A DNA stretch of 64,000 nt, from assembly GCA_023397675.1 (NCBI GenBank), contig JAEWTV010000017.1, forward strand, positions 1-64,000. Direction: 5' to 3'. A program made the position numbers and the translations under genes. This DNA comes from Bacillota bacterium (GTDB lineage Bacteria; Bacillota; Clostridia; Acetivibrionales; JANLFN01). The notes under the pieces are model-generated. The model saw nothing but the letters and a program-made list of their open reading frames with translations. It ran no database searches and had not been told where the DNA came from. Positions 24,424-31,813 of this stretch are shown here, in pieces. How positions within the stretch are numbered: position 1 is the stretch's first letter; every line of letters starts with the position of its first letter.

Positions 24424-24813
24424 GTGCACACATTTAAAGTATTGACAGTTGTTGCGGTACTTGCAGCAATAATTATAAGTGCCGGTATAGTGGCTAATAG
24501 TTCTTTTTCCACTTCCGCAAACCGCCTTGATACGCATATTGAAAATATAGAGAAAACTGTTTCAGACGGAAATTGGTCAGGGGCTGAAGAAAGCCTTTTA
24601 AGTATACAAAATTATTGGTCAAAAATACAGGATCTTTGGGCAGCTTTATTGGATCATGCTGAAATGGATAACATAGACGCAACTTTATCCAGACTGGAGA
24701 AATATATCAAGTCCCGGGATAAGGCTCTCACATTAGGTGAAGCTTCACTTCTAAAGCTTTATGTTAAACATATTCCCGAAAAAGAAAAATTTAATTTAAG
24801 TAATGTTCTTTAA
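24424..24813 (+). CDS. DUF4363-type protein
   Basis: The 129-residue product has an N-terminal membrane anchor (residues 7-27) and an extracytoplasmic helical domain (DTHIENIEKTVSDGNW, then SRLEKYIKSRDKALTLGE). This resembles DUF4363, small proteins usually encoded next to DUF421 genes. It starts with GTG, with GGAGG eight bases upstream, the SD lying inside the end of the DUF421 gene. Translational coupling is likely. A function is not known; a partner role for the DUF421 protein is inferred from context. Confidence 0.75.
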   Translation: MHTFKVLTVVAVLAAIIISAGIVANSSFSTSANRLDTHIENIEKTVSDGNWSGAEESLLSIQNYWSKIQDLWAALLDHAEMDNIDATLSRLEKYIKSRDKALTLGEASLLKLYVKHIPEKEKFNLSNVL

Positions 24814-24882
24814 TTTTGAATATGTTTAATAGTCATTTATATCTTCTAAACCTTAAAAGTAAACATTTTAGGTATTTGAATA

Positions 24883-24912
24883 TTGCATTTAATTACCATC
24901 TTAAGCTATAAT
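24883..24912 (+). promoter_or_regulatory. Probable promoter of the XRE-family gene
   Basis: TTGCAT (24883-24888), an 18-base spacer and a perfect TATAAT (24907-24912) lie 24 bases upstream of the start codon; AAGGGGTG between them serves as ribosome binding site. Confidence 0.7.
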
Positions 24913-24936
24913 GTGTTTAAGGGGTGACTTTTTTTA

Positions 24937-25323
24937 ATGTCTGGTACTTTCAGTAAGCGTATTAGAGACCTGCGGTATAAAACAGATCAATCACAAGAAT
25001 ACCTTGGTGTTTTATTAGGTAAGAGCAGGGAAACAATATCTAAATATGAAAAGGGCGAAAGAGAACCTGGCCTTGAAGTAATTACCAGGCTTGCTGGCCA
25101 TTTCGGTGTTTCCACCGATTATATTTTGGGTATGACTGACAGTATCCATACAAGTTCAGCAGATTCTGTAACTTACCCCTTCGATATAAATGAATATAAT
25201 CCTTATTTATGTGATATTAAGTTTTTAAAATATCTTAAACTTGCAGTTAAAATGGCTAATAATAATATTGATATAAAAAAGGTAGAAAAACATATTGATG
25301 ATCTGGTAGAAAAGAAATTGTAA
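24937..25323 (+). CDS. XRE-family transcriptional regulator
   Basis: The 128-residue protein has an N-terminal Cro/CI helix-turn-helix (residues 6-62; QEYLGVLLGKSRETISKYEKG and ITRLAGHFGVSTDYILG), typical of SinR/Xre regulators. The rest (about residues 70-128) is a variable sensing or dimerisation region ending in a Lys/Asp-rich helix. It has its own promoter and converges on the AgrD-like peptide gene, sharing a terminator. Control of that signalling unit is possible from position only. It is not phage-derived as far as the neighbours show. Confidence 0.85.
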   Translation: MSGTFSKRIRDLRYKTDQSQEYLGVLLGKSRETISKYEKGEREPGLEVITRLAGHFGVSTDYILGMTDSIHTSSADSVTYPFDINEYNPYLCDIKFLKYLKLAVKMANNNIDIKKVEKHIDDLVEKKL

Positions 25324-25334
25324 TTTGTACACAC

Positions 25335-25366
25335 AAAAAAAGCGTTCCTAAGGAACGCTTTTCTTT
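25335..25366. terminator. Bidirectional intrinsic terminator
   Basis: AAGCGTTCCT/AGGAACGCTT forms a near-perfect stem with A and T tracts on both sides. It ends both the XRE gene (plus) and the AgrD-like peptide gene (minus). Confidence 0.9.
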
Positions 25367-25368
25367 TG

Positions 25369-25497
25369 TTACTTCCGCAATGATTTTGGAGTCTTTGGTT
25401 GATAAGCCCAAGCTGAACATGCAGTTGAGGATGCTGATGCAGATACATGACTAACAGCAGATGAAACAACCTTTAGAATTTTTAAATTACCCTTCAT
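25369..25497 (-). CDS. agrD: AgrD-like cyclic-lactone autoinducer peptide precursor (42 residues)
   Basis: The 42-residue product begins MKGNLKILKVVSSAV, then has an Ala/Ser-rich hydrophobic amphipathic stretch, a single Cys at position 27 (TACSAWAY) and the tail QPKTPKSLRK. This is the architecture of AgrD-family cyclic-lactone autoinducers: the amphipathic leader, a thiolactone-forming Cys and a charged tail with the conserved Pro. The start is supported by GGAGGCGATAAGA directly upstream. It begins 21 bases after the stop codon of the membrane receptor-like gene. No agrB protease gene, which normally cyclises and exports the peptide, is visible anywhere in this window. Confidence 0.85.
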   Translation of the reverse strand: MKGNLKILKVVSSAVSHVSASASSTACSAWAYQPKTPKSLRK

Positions 25498-25518
25498 TCT
25501 TATCGCCTCCAAAAGAAT

Positions 25519-26343
25519 TTATTTATCTTCACCCTTGACAAGGAGTGAAATATAATTCTTAGCAGCTTCCACATCATTATTATCAAGCAGGGAATATACA
25601 CTCTTAAAGGCTTCTTCAGCACCTTGTTCAAGCATTTGATATTGCTTATACCCCTGGACGACAATACCTTTTATTGAGGAATATATAACTTTATAAATAA
25701 GAGCATAGTGTAAAACTACCATTACAACAAGGGCTGATCCATATATTATTTGGTGTTCCAAAGACATTTGACCAAAATAAATAGCATACAAAACTGAAAT
25801 ACATGTTTCGCATATCGATAAGACAGATATAAAAATGTTAAAAATATTATTTATCTTTTTACTCAATGCAGTTACAAGAAATACATATTGATTTTTCCAT
25901 AAGAATACAATAAGGCCTGTCTGTGCTAAACGCGTTATACAAGAAAACAAAATATACTGAGTTATATTATCATTATAATTATTTATACCACCGCTTACAT
26001 ATGAAACCAGGAAAGGATAGTAAGTGTTTTCGAGCGTAAGAAAAGTGAAATACATTAAAATTACGCTTACAATAGTTTTACGAAAATCGACTTTATATAT
26101 CAATACAATTACAACAAAATAAATTACAGCATGATAAATTATATTGACCACAACATTAAAAGTTGCAATTTTATCAAGAACAATAGACGATGCATCCAAA
26201 CAGACAACTGAAGATAAAAACTTTATCAGATTTCCAACATTTTTAAACTTAAGCTGGTCTTTTAGTCCCACAATAAGAAGAATTATTACTATATTTAATG
26301 CGACTTCTGGTGTCCAAACAACCAGTACTTTAATAATAGACAT
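25519..26343 (-). CDS. AgrC-like membrane receptor lacking a kinase domain
   Basis: The 274-residue protein has about six or seven hydrophobic segments over residues 1-225 (for instance LNIVIILLIVGL, VVNIIYHAVIYFVVIVLIY, FIFISVLSICETCIS), as in the peptide-sensing domain of AgrC. After it come only about 45 residues, YQMLEQGAEEAFKSVYSLLDNN, followed by EAAKNYI, resembling the first helix hairpin of Spo0B-type DHp domains but with no phospho-accepting His, and there is no ATPase domain at all. It is the first gene of a two-gene unit with the AgrD-like peptide, behind AGGAG. It could be a decoy or negative receptor, or an accessory subunit. Confidence 0.65.
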   Translation of the reverse strand: MSIIKVLVVWTPEVALNIVIILLIVGLKDQLKFKNVGNLIKFLSSVVCLDASSIVLDKIATFNVVVNIIYHAVIYFVVIVLIYKVDFRKTIVSVILMYFTFLTLENTYYPFLVSYVSGGINNYNDNITQYILFSCITRLAQTGLIVFLWKNQYVFLVTALSKKINNIFNIFISVLSICETCISVLYAIYFGQMSLEHQIIYGSALVVMVVLHYALIYKVIYSSIKGIVVQGYKQYQMLEQGAEEAFKSVYSLLDNNDVEAAKNYISLLVKGEDK

Positions 26344-26378
26344 TATACCAACTCCTGTTAGGCAATCCCATTAGTAAC

Positions 26379-26407
26379 ATTTTACAATAAAAACATAAGG
26401 TTGTAAA
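26379..26407 (-). promoter_or_regulatory. Probable promoter of the receptor/AgrD-like unit
   Basis: On the minus strand TTTACA (26402-26407), a 17-base spacer and TAAAAT (26379-26384) lie about 35 bases upstream of the receptor start codon. The -35 region sits in a small dyad, GGTTTACAACC. Confidence 0.55.
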
Positions 26408-26466
26408 CCATTAAATAACATAATTTGATAATATTATACTGCTAGTGACATATGTTTACCTATTTC

Positions 26467-27468
26467 TTATTTAAACCCTTGGGAAATAAGAAATGCCAAG
26501 AAAATTGTATAGAACACACCGCCTATAAGAAGCGGAATAGGATTCAGTTCTCCTTTAACTTTTATCCAGAGATATGTGGTCAATGAAGACAATAGCGCGA
26601 GCATTGCGCTTATAATAACCTTTGTATCCAATATCCAGGACGTTCCCAATAACCCGATGGAAACTGGAATACAGCTTTGGAAAACCATGGCTCCTGATAT
26701 ATTGCCAAGTGCCAGTGTATCTTTCTTTTTGCTTATCCAGATAACACTGTTGAATTTTTCAGGCAACTCTGTGGCAATAGGAGTTATTATGAGAGAAAGG
26801 ACCAGTGGTGATAGTCCGAATAATTTTGATACATTCTCAATGTTATTAACAAACATGTCCGCCCCAAGAATAATCCCAGCCAAAGCCAATATAACCTGGA
26901 ACAATATAAATCCCATTGTAGGCCTCTTTTTCAGAAGCTTTACCAAATACAAGCTTTCAAGCTCAACATGGCTTTCATTGTCATCCTTGATTGTTCTGAA
27001 AACGTAAAATATATAGCATGCCAGAAGGAAAAGCGCCGTCAGATGTCTTAAAGAATCTATTCTTACAAAGGAAATTCCTATGCCAAGTGTATATACAACT
27101 ATAAAAAATCCTATGTCCCTGCTGAGTACTTTATTATTGACATTCATTTTAAATCCGGTTTTTCTGCGTTTCGAAAAGCCAAGTACAGCAACGCCTGTAA
27201 CAAAGAACGCGAGTGTGCTCAACATAAAGGGAGCACCTGCAATAGCCCCTATTCCGATATCAGGAGACGCACTCTTTGAAAAAAGTATTGCTATTATAGG
27301 AATAGTGGTTTCAGGAAGGCAGGTGCCGACAGCTGAAAAAATGCTTCCAACAACCCCATCGCCAACCTTCAGCTTTTTCCCGAGCCATTCTATTCCATTT
27401 GTAAACAATTCACAGCTTAATAAAATAACAGCCAGACTTAAAAACAGCAAGAAAATATCAATCCACAT
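26467..27468 (-). CDS. CaCA-superfamily cation exchanger, probably Mn2+-responsive
   Basis: The 333-residue membrane protein has about ten hydrophobic segments arranged as two halves, each with a Glu-containing motif of the Ca2+:cation antiporter family (CLPETTIPI near residue 57 and IATELPEKFNSV near 229). CaCA proteins expel Ca2+ or other divalent cations against Na+ or H+. The start at 27468 (MWIDIFLL) follows AAAGAGGACGCT; an in-frame ATG 45 bases upstream is not supported. The leader contains a probable Mn2+ riboswitch, so export of excess Mn2+ is the likely role. Residue-level substrate preference cannot be judged. Confidence 0.8.
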   Translation of the reverse strand: MWIDIFLLFLSLAVILLSCELFTNGIEWLGKKLKVGDGVVGSIFSAVGTCLPETTIPIIAILFSKSASPDIGIGAIAGAPFMLSTLAFFVTGVAVLGFSKRRKTGFKMNVNNKVLSRDIGFFIVVYTLGIGISFVRIDSLRHLTALFLLACYIFYVFRTIKDDNESHVELESLYLVKLLKKRPTMGFILFQVILALAGIILGADMFVNNIENVSKLFGLSPLVLSLIITPIATELPEKFNSVIWISKKKDTLALGNISGAMVFQSCIPVSIGLLGTSWILDTKVIISAMLALLSSLTTYLWIKVKGELNPIPLLIGGVFYTIFLAFLISQGFK

Positions 27469-27572
27469 AGCGTCCTCTTTCTTAAGGTTTATATAAGCTT
27501 TTAAAAACCTCATATTAATATATTCTTTTAATAATTTCTGATACTATTAAAGGATATAAATGGTTAAACAAG

Positions 27573-27611
27573 AACAAAGTCTTCGAAACAGTTTATAATG
27601 AAGACTTTGTT
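27573..27611. repeat. 12-bp perfect inverted repeat in the CaCA-exchanger leader
   Basis: AACAAAGTCTTC (27573-27584) and GAAGACTTTGTT (27600-27611) are exact complements with a 15-base loop. It lies between the riboswitch terminator and the coding start, with no clear T run, so it may be a stabilising hairpin or a second regulatory stem. Confidence 0.6.
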
Positions 27612-27667
27612 GAAATGCTTTTAACGAAAATTAATAAATCAAGGTAGAACTATAATTTTCTAAGCAT

Positions 27668-27716
27668 TATAAAAAAACTTTTAATACAACTCCTTCGTGG
27701 AATTATATTAAAAGTC
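27668..27716 (-). terminator. Riboswitch-controlled terminator
   Basis: On the minus strand the 5' arm (27699-27715) pairs with 27678-27694 over about 17 positions with mismatches and is followed by seven Ts. Its 5' arm overlaps the 3' strand of the riboswitch P1 stem (27709-27715), so terminator and aptamer exclude each other. Confidence 0.8.
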
Positions 27717-27799
27717 TCGTTACCCGTTTAGGGCTGCAAAGCCAGACTGGTTATTTCAGTCAGGATGTTGACTTTACAAAATAACTACTCCCTTTTAAC
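27709..27799 (-). promoter_or_regulatory. Probable yybP-ykoY (Mn2+) riboswitch aptamer
   Basis: On the minus strand the aptamer begins with TTAAAAGGGAGTAG, has GTAAAGTCAACATCC, a TGGCTTTGCAG stretch and ends with AACGAGACTTTTAA. These match the conserved 5' GGGAGTAG, inner CTTTG and 3' GAGACnTTT parts of the yybP-ykoY class. P1 is TTAAAAG with CTTTTAA. Because P1 competes with the terminator, metal binding should switch the downstream exporter on. The assignment is by eye, not by covariance model. Confidence 0.75.
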
Positions 27800-27805
27800 A
27801 TATAT

Positions 27806-27834
27806 ATTTTACATTTGGTATGATATTATGTCAA
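27806..27834 (-). promoter_or_regulatory. Promoter of the riboswitch-exchanger transcript
   Basis: On the minus strand a perfect TTGACA (27829-27834), 17-base spacer and TAAAAT (27806-27811) place the transcription start just before the aptamer. Confidence 0.75.
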
Positions 27835-27842
27835 TGATGGAA

Positions 27843-27872
27843 GTGAAAAAAACAAATTCCACTAGAGGAATT
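27843..27872 (-). terminator. Terminator after the AraC-family gene
   Basis: On the minus strand AATTCC-TCTAGT-GGAATT is followed by TGTTTTTTT, starting one base after the stop codon of the AraC gene. Confidence 0.7.
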
Positions 27873-27873
27873 A

Positions 27874-28782
27874 TTATATGTAGCTATGCCGTTTTCTGAA
27901 CTCTCCAGGTGAGATATTCAAATTCTTTTTAAAAACATAACTGAAGTATGGTGTATTTTCAAATCCGCATTTGAAAGCCACTTCAGTTATCGGGATGTTA
28001 GTTTTTGCAAGAAATTCCCTTGCCTTATCCAATCTCGCTTTTATAACATATTCGTTTGGCGTAATTCCAATGGACTTTGTAAAAATTCTGTGAAAGTAAT
28101 TGGGGCTATACCCCGAAATATCGGAAAACACTGTCAAATCCAGCTTGATTCCTATGTTATTCTTAATATAATCTATAACCTTTTTAATAGCCGGATAATA
28201 ATATGAATACTGCTGACTGCTTATGAATGGATTTCTGCTGTCATTATACAACTCATACAGTATCCTTATCACACCTGACTTAAGAACCATTTCGGAACAT
28301 TCACGCGGGTTTATAAATTCCTTCAATATAGCCTCAAAAAGCTCATGGTATTTTTCATAGGATGCAGGCGAAAAGATTGTAGGAATATTGTCAATTATAC
28401 TATTACGGTAATAATTTTGAAAACTGTTGGGTTTATTTATATCGTAAGTTTCAGGGTTTTTATCGGTTTGTCCTAAAATGTCAAAGCATATAAAGTAGCA
28501 GTTATAGGGCATAACCCCCTGTGTATGCTGCCCAGGTCTTCTAAATACTATATCCCCCTTGTTGACAGGATATATCTTGTTGTCAATTGTCATATACCCT
28601 TTACTATAAACAAAGAACTCAAGCTCATAGTCATAAACATATCTTTCCCTAAGCTTGTAACCCTCGGGAAAGTTTTCATATTGGGTAAATAAATAGCTTT
28701 TTAAAACCTTGGGAGATATTTTATCAGTAGCAATGTCACACTTTACCATATTTTTAGGACTAACAATATTTTTTATATCCAT
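27874..28782 (-). CDS. AraC-family transcriptional regulator
   Basis: The 302-residue protein has a cupin-like sugar- or effector-binding N-terminal region (YELEFFVYSKGYMTIDNKIYPV, GDIVFRRPGQHTQGVM) and two C-terminal AraC-type helix-turn-helix motifs from about residue 200 (SDISGYSPNYFHRIFTKSIG, then EVAFKCGFENTPYFSYVFKK). I place the start at the ATG at 28782, with GGAGGATGCT just upstream. It is divergent from the GH1 beta-glucosidase gene, separated by 132 bases, and is its probable regulator, likely sensing a beta-linked sugar. Confidence 0.85.
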   Translation of the reverse strand: MDIKNIVSPKNMVKCDIATDKISPKVLKSYLFTQYENFPEGYKLRERYVYDYELEFFVYSKGYMTIDNKIYPVNKGDIVFRRPGQHTQGVMPYNCYFICFDILGQTDKNPETYDINKPNSFQNYYRNSIIDNIPTIFSPASYEKYHELFEAILKEFINPRECSEMVLKSGVIRILYELYNDSRNPFISSQQYSYYYPAIKKVIDYIKNNIGIKLDLTVFSDISGYSPNYFHRIFTKSIGITPNEYVIKARLDKAREFLAKTNIPITEVAFKCGFENTPYFSYVFKKNLNISPGEFRKRHSYI

Positions 28783-28842
28783 AGCATCCTCCACTGATGA
28801 TTTTATCATAAGATTTTGAAAGAATAAATAATATTTTGCATG

Positions 28843-28870
28843 GATTTTATTATTTGTAAGGAATAAAATC
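28843..28870. repeat. Inverted repeat in the araC-bglA intergenic region
   Basis: GATTTTATT (28843-28851) and AATAAAATC (28862-28870) are exact complements with a 10-base spacer, in the only regulatory space between the two divergent genes. It is a candidate operator, but AT-rich. Confidence 0.4.
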
Positions 28871-28914
28871 ATATTTGATGGGACATAATTTTTAATTAAA
28901 CTCAGGAGAATTTT

Positions 28915-30264
28915 ATGAAAAATATAAAATTTCCGGACAACTTCATATGGGGAGCAGCGACTGCCTCATACCAGATTGAAGGTGCTTTTGATGAGGATGG
29001 AAAAGGAAAATCCATATGGGATGTTTTTTCTCACATTCCTGGTAAAGTTTTAAATAACGACAATGGTGATGTCGCATGCGATCATTATCACAGATATAAA
29101 GACGATGTTAAGATAATGAAAGAAATTGGTCTGCAGTATTATAGATATTCAATATCCTGGTCCCGCATATTTCCTGAAGGAAAAGGAAAACCAAACACCA
29201 AAGGTATGGACTTTTACAAAAGACTTACCAACGAACTGTTGGAAAACGGCATTAAACCAGCCATTACTCTTTATCATTGGGACCTTCCTCAAGAGCTTCA
29301 ATATTTGGGTGGTTGGGCTAACAGCGACATAACGAATTATTTTCAGCAATATTCCGAGTATGTTTTTAAAGAACTTGGGGATACAGTTCCAATGTGGGTT
29401 ACACATAATGAACCCCATATCGTATCTATTCTTGGGAATGCCCTAGGACAGCATGCTCCTGGTATTCAGGAATATCCTCTTGCACTGCGGGTAGCACATA
29501 ACCTGTTGCTATCACATGGCAAGGCAGTTAAGCTTTATAGGTCATTGGGATATAAGGGTGACATAGGTATTACCTTAAATCATAACCCCATCTACCCTTT
29601 AACTCAGGCTGCCGAAGATGTTGCGGCCGCGAAGAGGGTTGACGGGCATTTGAACAGGTGGTTCCTCGATCCGGTGCTTAAAGGTAAATACCCAGAAGAT
29701 ATGCTTGAATGGTATTCTTCCAAAATCGACCTCCCTCAAATAATGGACGATGATATGGATATAATAAGTCAGCCTGTTGACTTTCTTGGTATAAACCACT
29801 ATTCACCTGACTTTGTTAAAAATGATCCTCAGGATTGGCCATTGGAGGCAAGCAGAGAAAAAATAATAGAAGCACGTACTCAATTGAACTGGGAAGTTTA
29901 TCCAAAAGGTTTTTATGACCTTTTGACAAGAATTGATAAGGAGTACAACAAGGTTAAAATTTATGTAACGGAAAACGGAGCATCCTTCAACGATATAATA
30001 AACCGCAAAGGTGAAATAGCTGACGATTTAAGGCTTGACTATCTTTACAATTATCTTTCTCAGGCACATAAAGCTATTGAAGACGGAGTAAATCTCGCAG
30101 GATACTTTGTATGGTCACTGCTGGATAATTTCGAATGGGCAGCTGGATACTCACAAAGATTCGGTATTGTTCATGTAGATTTCAACACTCAAAAAAGAAC
30201 AATTAAGAAGAGTGGTAAATGGTACAGCAATGTAATTAAAAACAACGGCTTTGAAATGTATTAA
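28915..30264 (+). CDS. bglA: GH1 family beta-glucosidase (cytoplasmic)
   Basis: The 449-residue enzyme hydrolyses beta-glucosides such as cellobiose. It shows the family 1 start KFPDNFIWGAATASYQIEG, the acid/base Glu in THNEP, and the nucleophile Glu in YVTENGAS, with NHYSPDFV and FVWSLLDNFEW in between. There is no signal peptide, so it acts on sugars already inside the cell. The start follows AGGAGAATTTT. The AraC gene is divergent, suggesting substrate-dependent induction. Cellobiose versus aryl- or galacto-sides cannot be decided from sequence. Confidence 0.93.
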   Translation: MKNIKFPDNFIWGAATASYQIEGAFDEDGKGKSIWDVFSHIPGKVLNNDNGDVACDHYHRYKDDVKIMKEIGLQYYRYSISWSRIFPEGKGKPNTKGMDFYKRLTNELLENGIKPAITLYHWDLPQELQYLGGWANSDITNYFQQYSEYVFKELGDTVPMWVTHNEPHIVSILGNALGQHAPGIQEYPLALRVAHNLLLSHGKAVKLYRSLGYKGDIGITLNHNPIYPLTQAAEDVAAAKRVDGHLNRWFLDPVLKGKYPEDMLEWYSSKIDLPQIMDDDMDIISQPVDFLGINHYSPDFVKNDPQDWPLEASREKIIEARTQLNWEVYPKGFYDLLTRIDKEYNKVKIYVTENGASFNDIINRKGEIADDLRLDYLYNYLSQAHKAIEDGVNLAGYFVWSLLDNFEWAAGYSQRFGIVHVDFNTQKRTIKKSGKWYSNVIKNNGFEMY

Positions 30265-30306
30265 CTTAATACTAAACTAACATCCTCTATTAACACCCTC
30301 TATTAT

Positions 30307-30338
30307 CCCCGGAGCAATTAGTGCTTCGGGTTTTTTTA
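30307..30338 (+). terminator. Intrinsic terminator after bglA
   Basis: CCCGGAGCA-ATTAG-TGCTTCGGG, one G:T pair, followed by seven Ts. Confidence 0.9.
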
Positions 30339-31145
30339 TTATTCTTTAATCCCTATTCTCTGTCTTACAGCTTCATACATTAGAATCCCTGCTGCAACCG
30401 AAGCATTTAAAGATTCTGCCTTTCCCGGCATAGGTATTTTCACAAGAACATCCGCAATGTTTGCTACATCATCACTAATTCCGTTGGCCTCGTTACCTAC
30501 TATGATTGCACAGTTTTCCCTGAGGTTGCATTCAAAATAGCTTAATTCGCCTGACAAATGCGCTGCATAAGCTTTAATACCATATTCCTTAAGTGTTTGT
30601 ATTGATTCTGATAAATCACAATCAACAACTATAGGCAGGTGGAATACTGACCCCATTGTGGAACGTAATACCTTTGGATTAAACAGTTCTACGCAGCCCT
30701 TTGACATTAATATTCCTCCGGCACCTGCTGCATCTGCAGTCCTTATTATAGTGCCAAGGTTACCGGGATCCTGGATAGAATCAAGAATAACCATAAAAGA
30801 GCCGGCTTTTATGATATCAGATATTTCAAACATTTTTGTCTGCATAACCGCTAAAATGCCTTGGGGAGTGGAAGTCTCGGATAATTCACCAAATATTTTA
30901 TCAGTAACGGTGTAACAATTGAATTTTCTGTCACTAATTAAGGAAATCAGCTGTTTATTACTTTCATTTAAACAAAACGAATCGGATAAGATTATTGTTT
31001 CTATTTGCCATGACTCTTCAAGAGCTTCACTGACAAAGCGCAAACCTTCAATAAAAAACCTGCCCTTTTCTTCCCTATTCTTTTTTTGTTTTAACGATTT
31101 GACTTCTTTCACCATATTATTGTTCGCACTGGTTATATAATTCAT
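30339..31145 (-). CDS. TrmH/SpoU-family RNA 2'-O-methyltransferase
   Basis: The 268-residue protein has an N-terminal substrate-binding domain and a SPOUT knot with motif 1 LDSIQDPGNLGTIIRTADA, motif 2 IIVGNEANGISDD and motif 3 IPMPGKAESLNASVAAGI. It methylates ribose in rRNA or tRNA using SAM. The ATG at 31145 (MNYITSAN) is chosen because GGAGAG lies nine bases upstream; the upstream in-frame ATG has no such site. It follows rplT after a terminator hairpin. Many relatives lie beside pheS or infC operons, and target sites are unknown here. Confidence 0.9.
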   Translation of the reverse strand: MNYITSANNNMVKEVKSLKQKKNREEKGRFFIEGLRFVSEALEESWQIETIILSDSFCLNESNKQLISLISDRKFNCYTVTDKIFGELSETSTPQGILAVMQTKMFEISDIIKAGSFMVILDSIQDPGNLGTIIRTADAAGAGGILMSKGCVELFNPKVLRSTMGSVFHLPIVVDCDLSESIQTLKEYGIKAYAAHLSGELSYFECNLRENCAIIVGNEANGISDDVANIADVLVKIPMPGKAESLNASVAAGILMYEAVRQRIGIKE

Positions 31146-31179
31146 AAAACAACTCTCCAATTACTGATTCCGGGAAATA

Positions 31180-31208
31180 TAAAAATAAAGGGCCTTAATC
31201 AGCCCTTT
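31180..31208 (-). terminator. Terminator between rplT and the TrmH-type gene
   Basis: On the minus strand AAAGGGC-TGATTAAG-GCCCTTT is followed by ATTTTTAT. Confidence 0.8.
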
Positions 31209-31220
31209 ACCTTTAATTTA

Positions 31221-31574
31221 TTATTGTGCAACTTTAGCTTTCTCAACAAGCTGGGCAAAACCTTGTGCATCATTCACAGCCATATCAGCGAGCACTTTTC
31301 TGTTAAGAGAAATACCTGCTTTTTTAAGACCGTTCATGAATCTACTGTAAGACATGCCGTTAATTCTGGAAGCAGCATTGATCCTTGCAATCCAGAGCTT
31401 TCTGAAATCTCTTTTCTTTGCTCTCCTGTCTCTGTAAGCGTAAACCAGTGATTTCATAACCGCCTGATTCGCTATCCTGTAAAGCTTGCTCTTACCTCCA
31501 AAATAACCTTTTGCAAGCTTAAGTACCTTTTTATGTCTTGCACGATGTCTCATCGCGTTCTTTACTCTTGACAT
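31221..31574 (-). CDS. rplT: 50S ribosomal protein L20
   Basis: The 117-residue protein is the standard length and shows the N-terminal RNA-binding part MSRVKNAMRHRARHKKVLKL and the central RKLWIARINAASR. L20 binds 23S rRNA early in assembly and also represses its own operon by binding the mRNA leader. It is third in the infC-rpmI-rplT operon, 16 bases after rpmI. Confidence 0.98.
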   Translation of the reverse strand: MSRVKNAMRHRARHKKVLKLAKGYFGGKSKLYRIANQAVMKSLVYAYRDRRAKKRDFRKLWIARINAASRINGMSYSRFMNGLKKAGISLNRKVLADMAVNDAQGFAQLVEKAKVAQ

Positions 31575-31590
31575 AGCTAAGATCCTCCTT

Positions 31591-31788
31591 CTACTTGTAT
31601 GGAATCATTGCTTTGATGATTGATGCATTTGCATCTGAAGCAATTGTCGATTTCCTCAAGTTTCTTTTCGTTTTAGTAGACTTTTTAGTTAAAATATGTC
31701 TCTTATAAGCTTTAGCCCTTTTTACCTTACCTGTTCCGGTTAGATTAAACCTCTTTTTTGAAGAGCTGTGTGTTTTAACCTTAGGCAT
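31591..31788 (-). CDS. rpmI: 50S ribosomal protein L35
   Basis: The 65-residue basic protein begins MPKVKTHSSSKKRFNLTGTG and has HILTKKSTKTKRNLRK, both typical of L35. It is the middle gene of the infC operon, with 25 bases to infC upstream. Confidence 0.98.
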   Translation of the reverse strand: MPKVKTHSSSKKRFNLTGTGKVKRAKAYKRHILTKKSTKTKRNLRKSTIASDANASIIKAMIPYK

Positions 31789-31813
31789 GTAATTTTCCTC
31801 CTTAATCCTATAA

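Noticed and set aside
24937..25323. XRE gene as a prophage repressor
   Set aside because: No integrase, phage structural or replication genes are found around it.
25519..26343. AgrB protease identity for the membrane protein
   Set aside because: The hydrophobic layout and the C-terminal helix hairpin fit the AgrC sensor region better; the conserved His/Cys pair of AgrB proteases is not visible.
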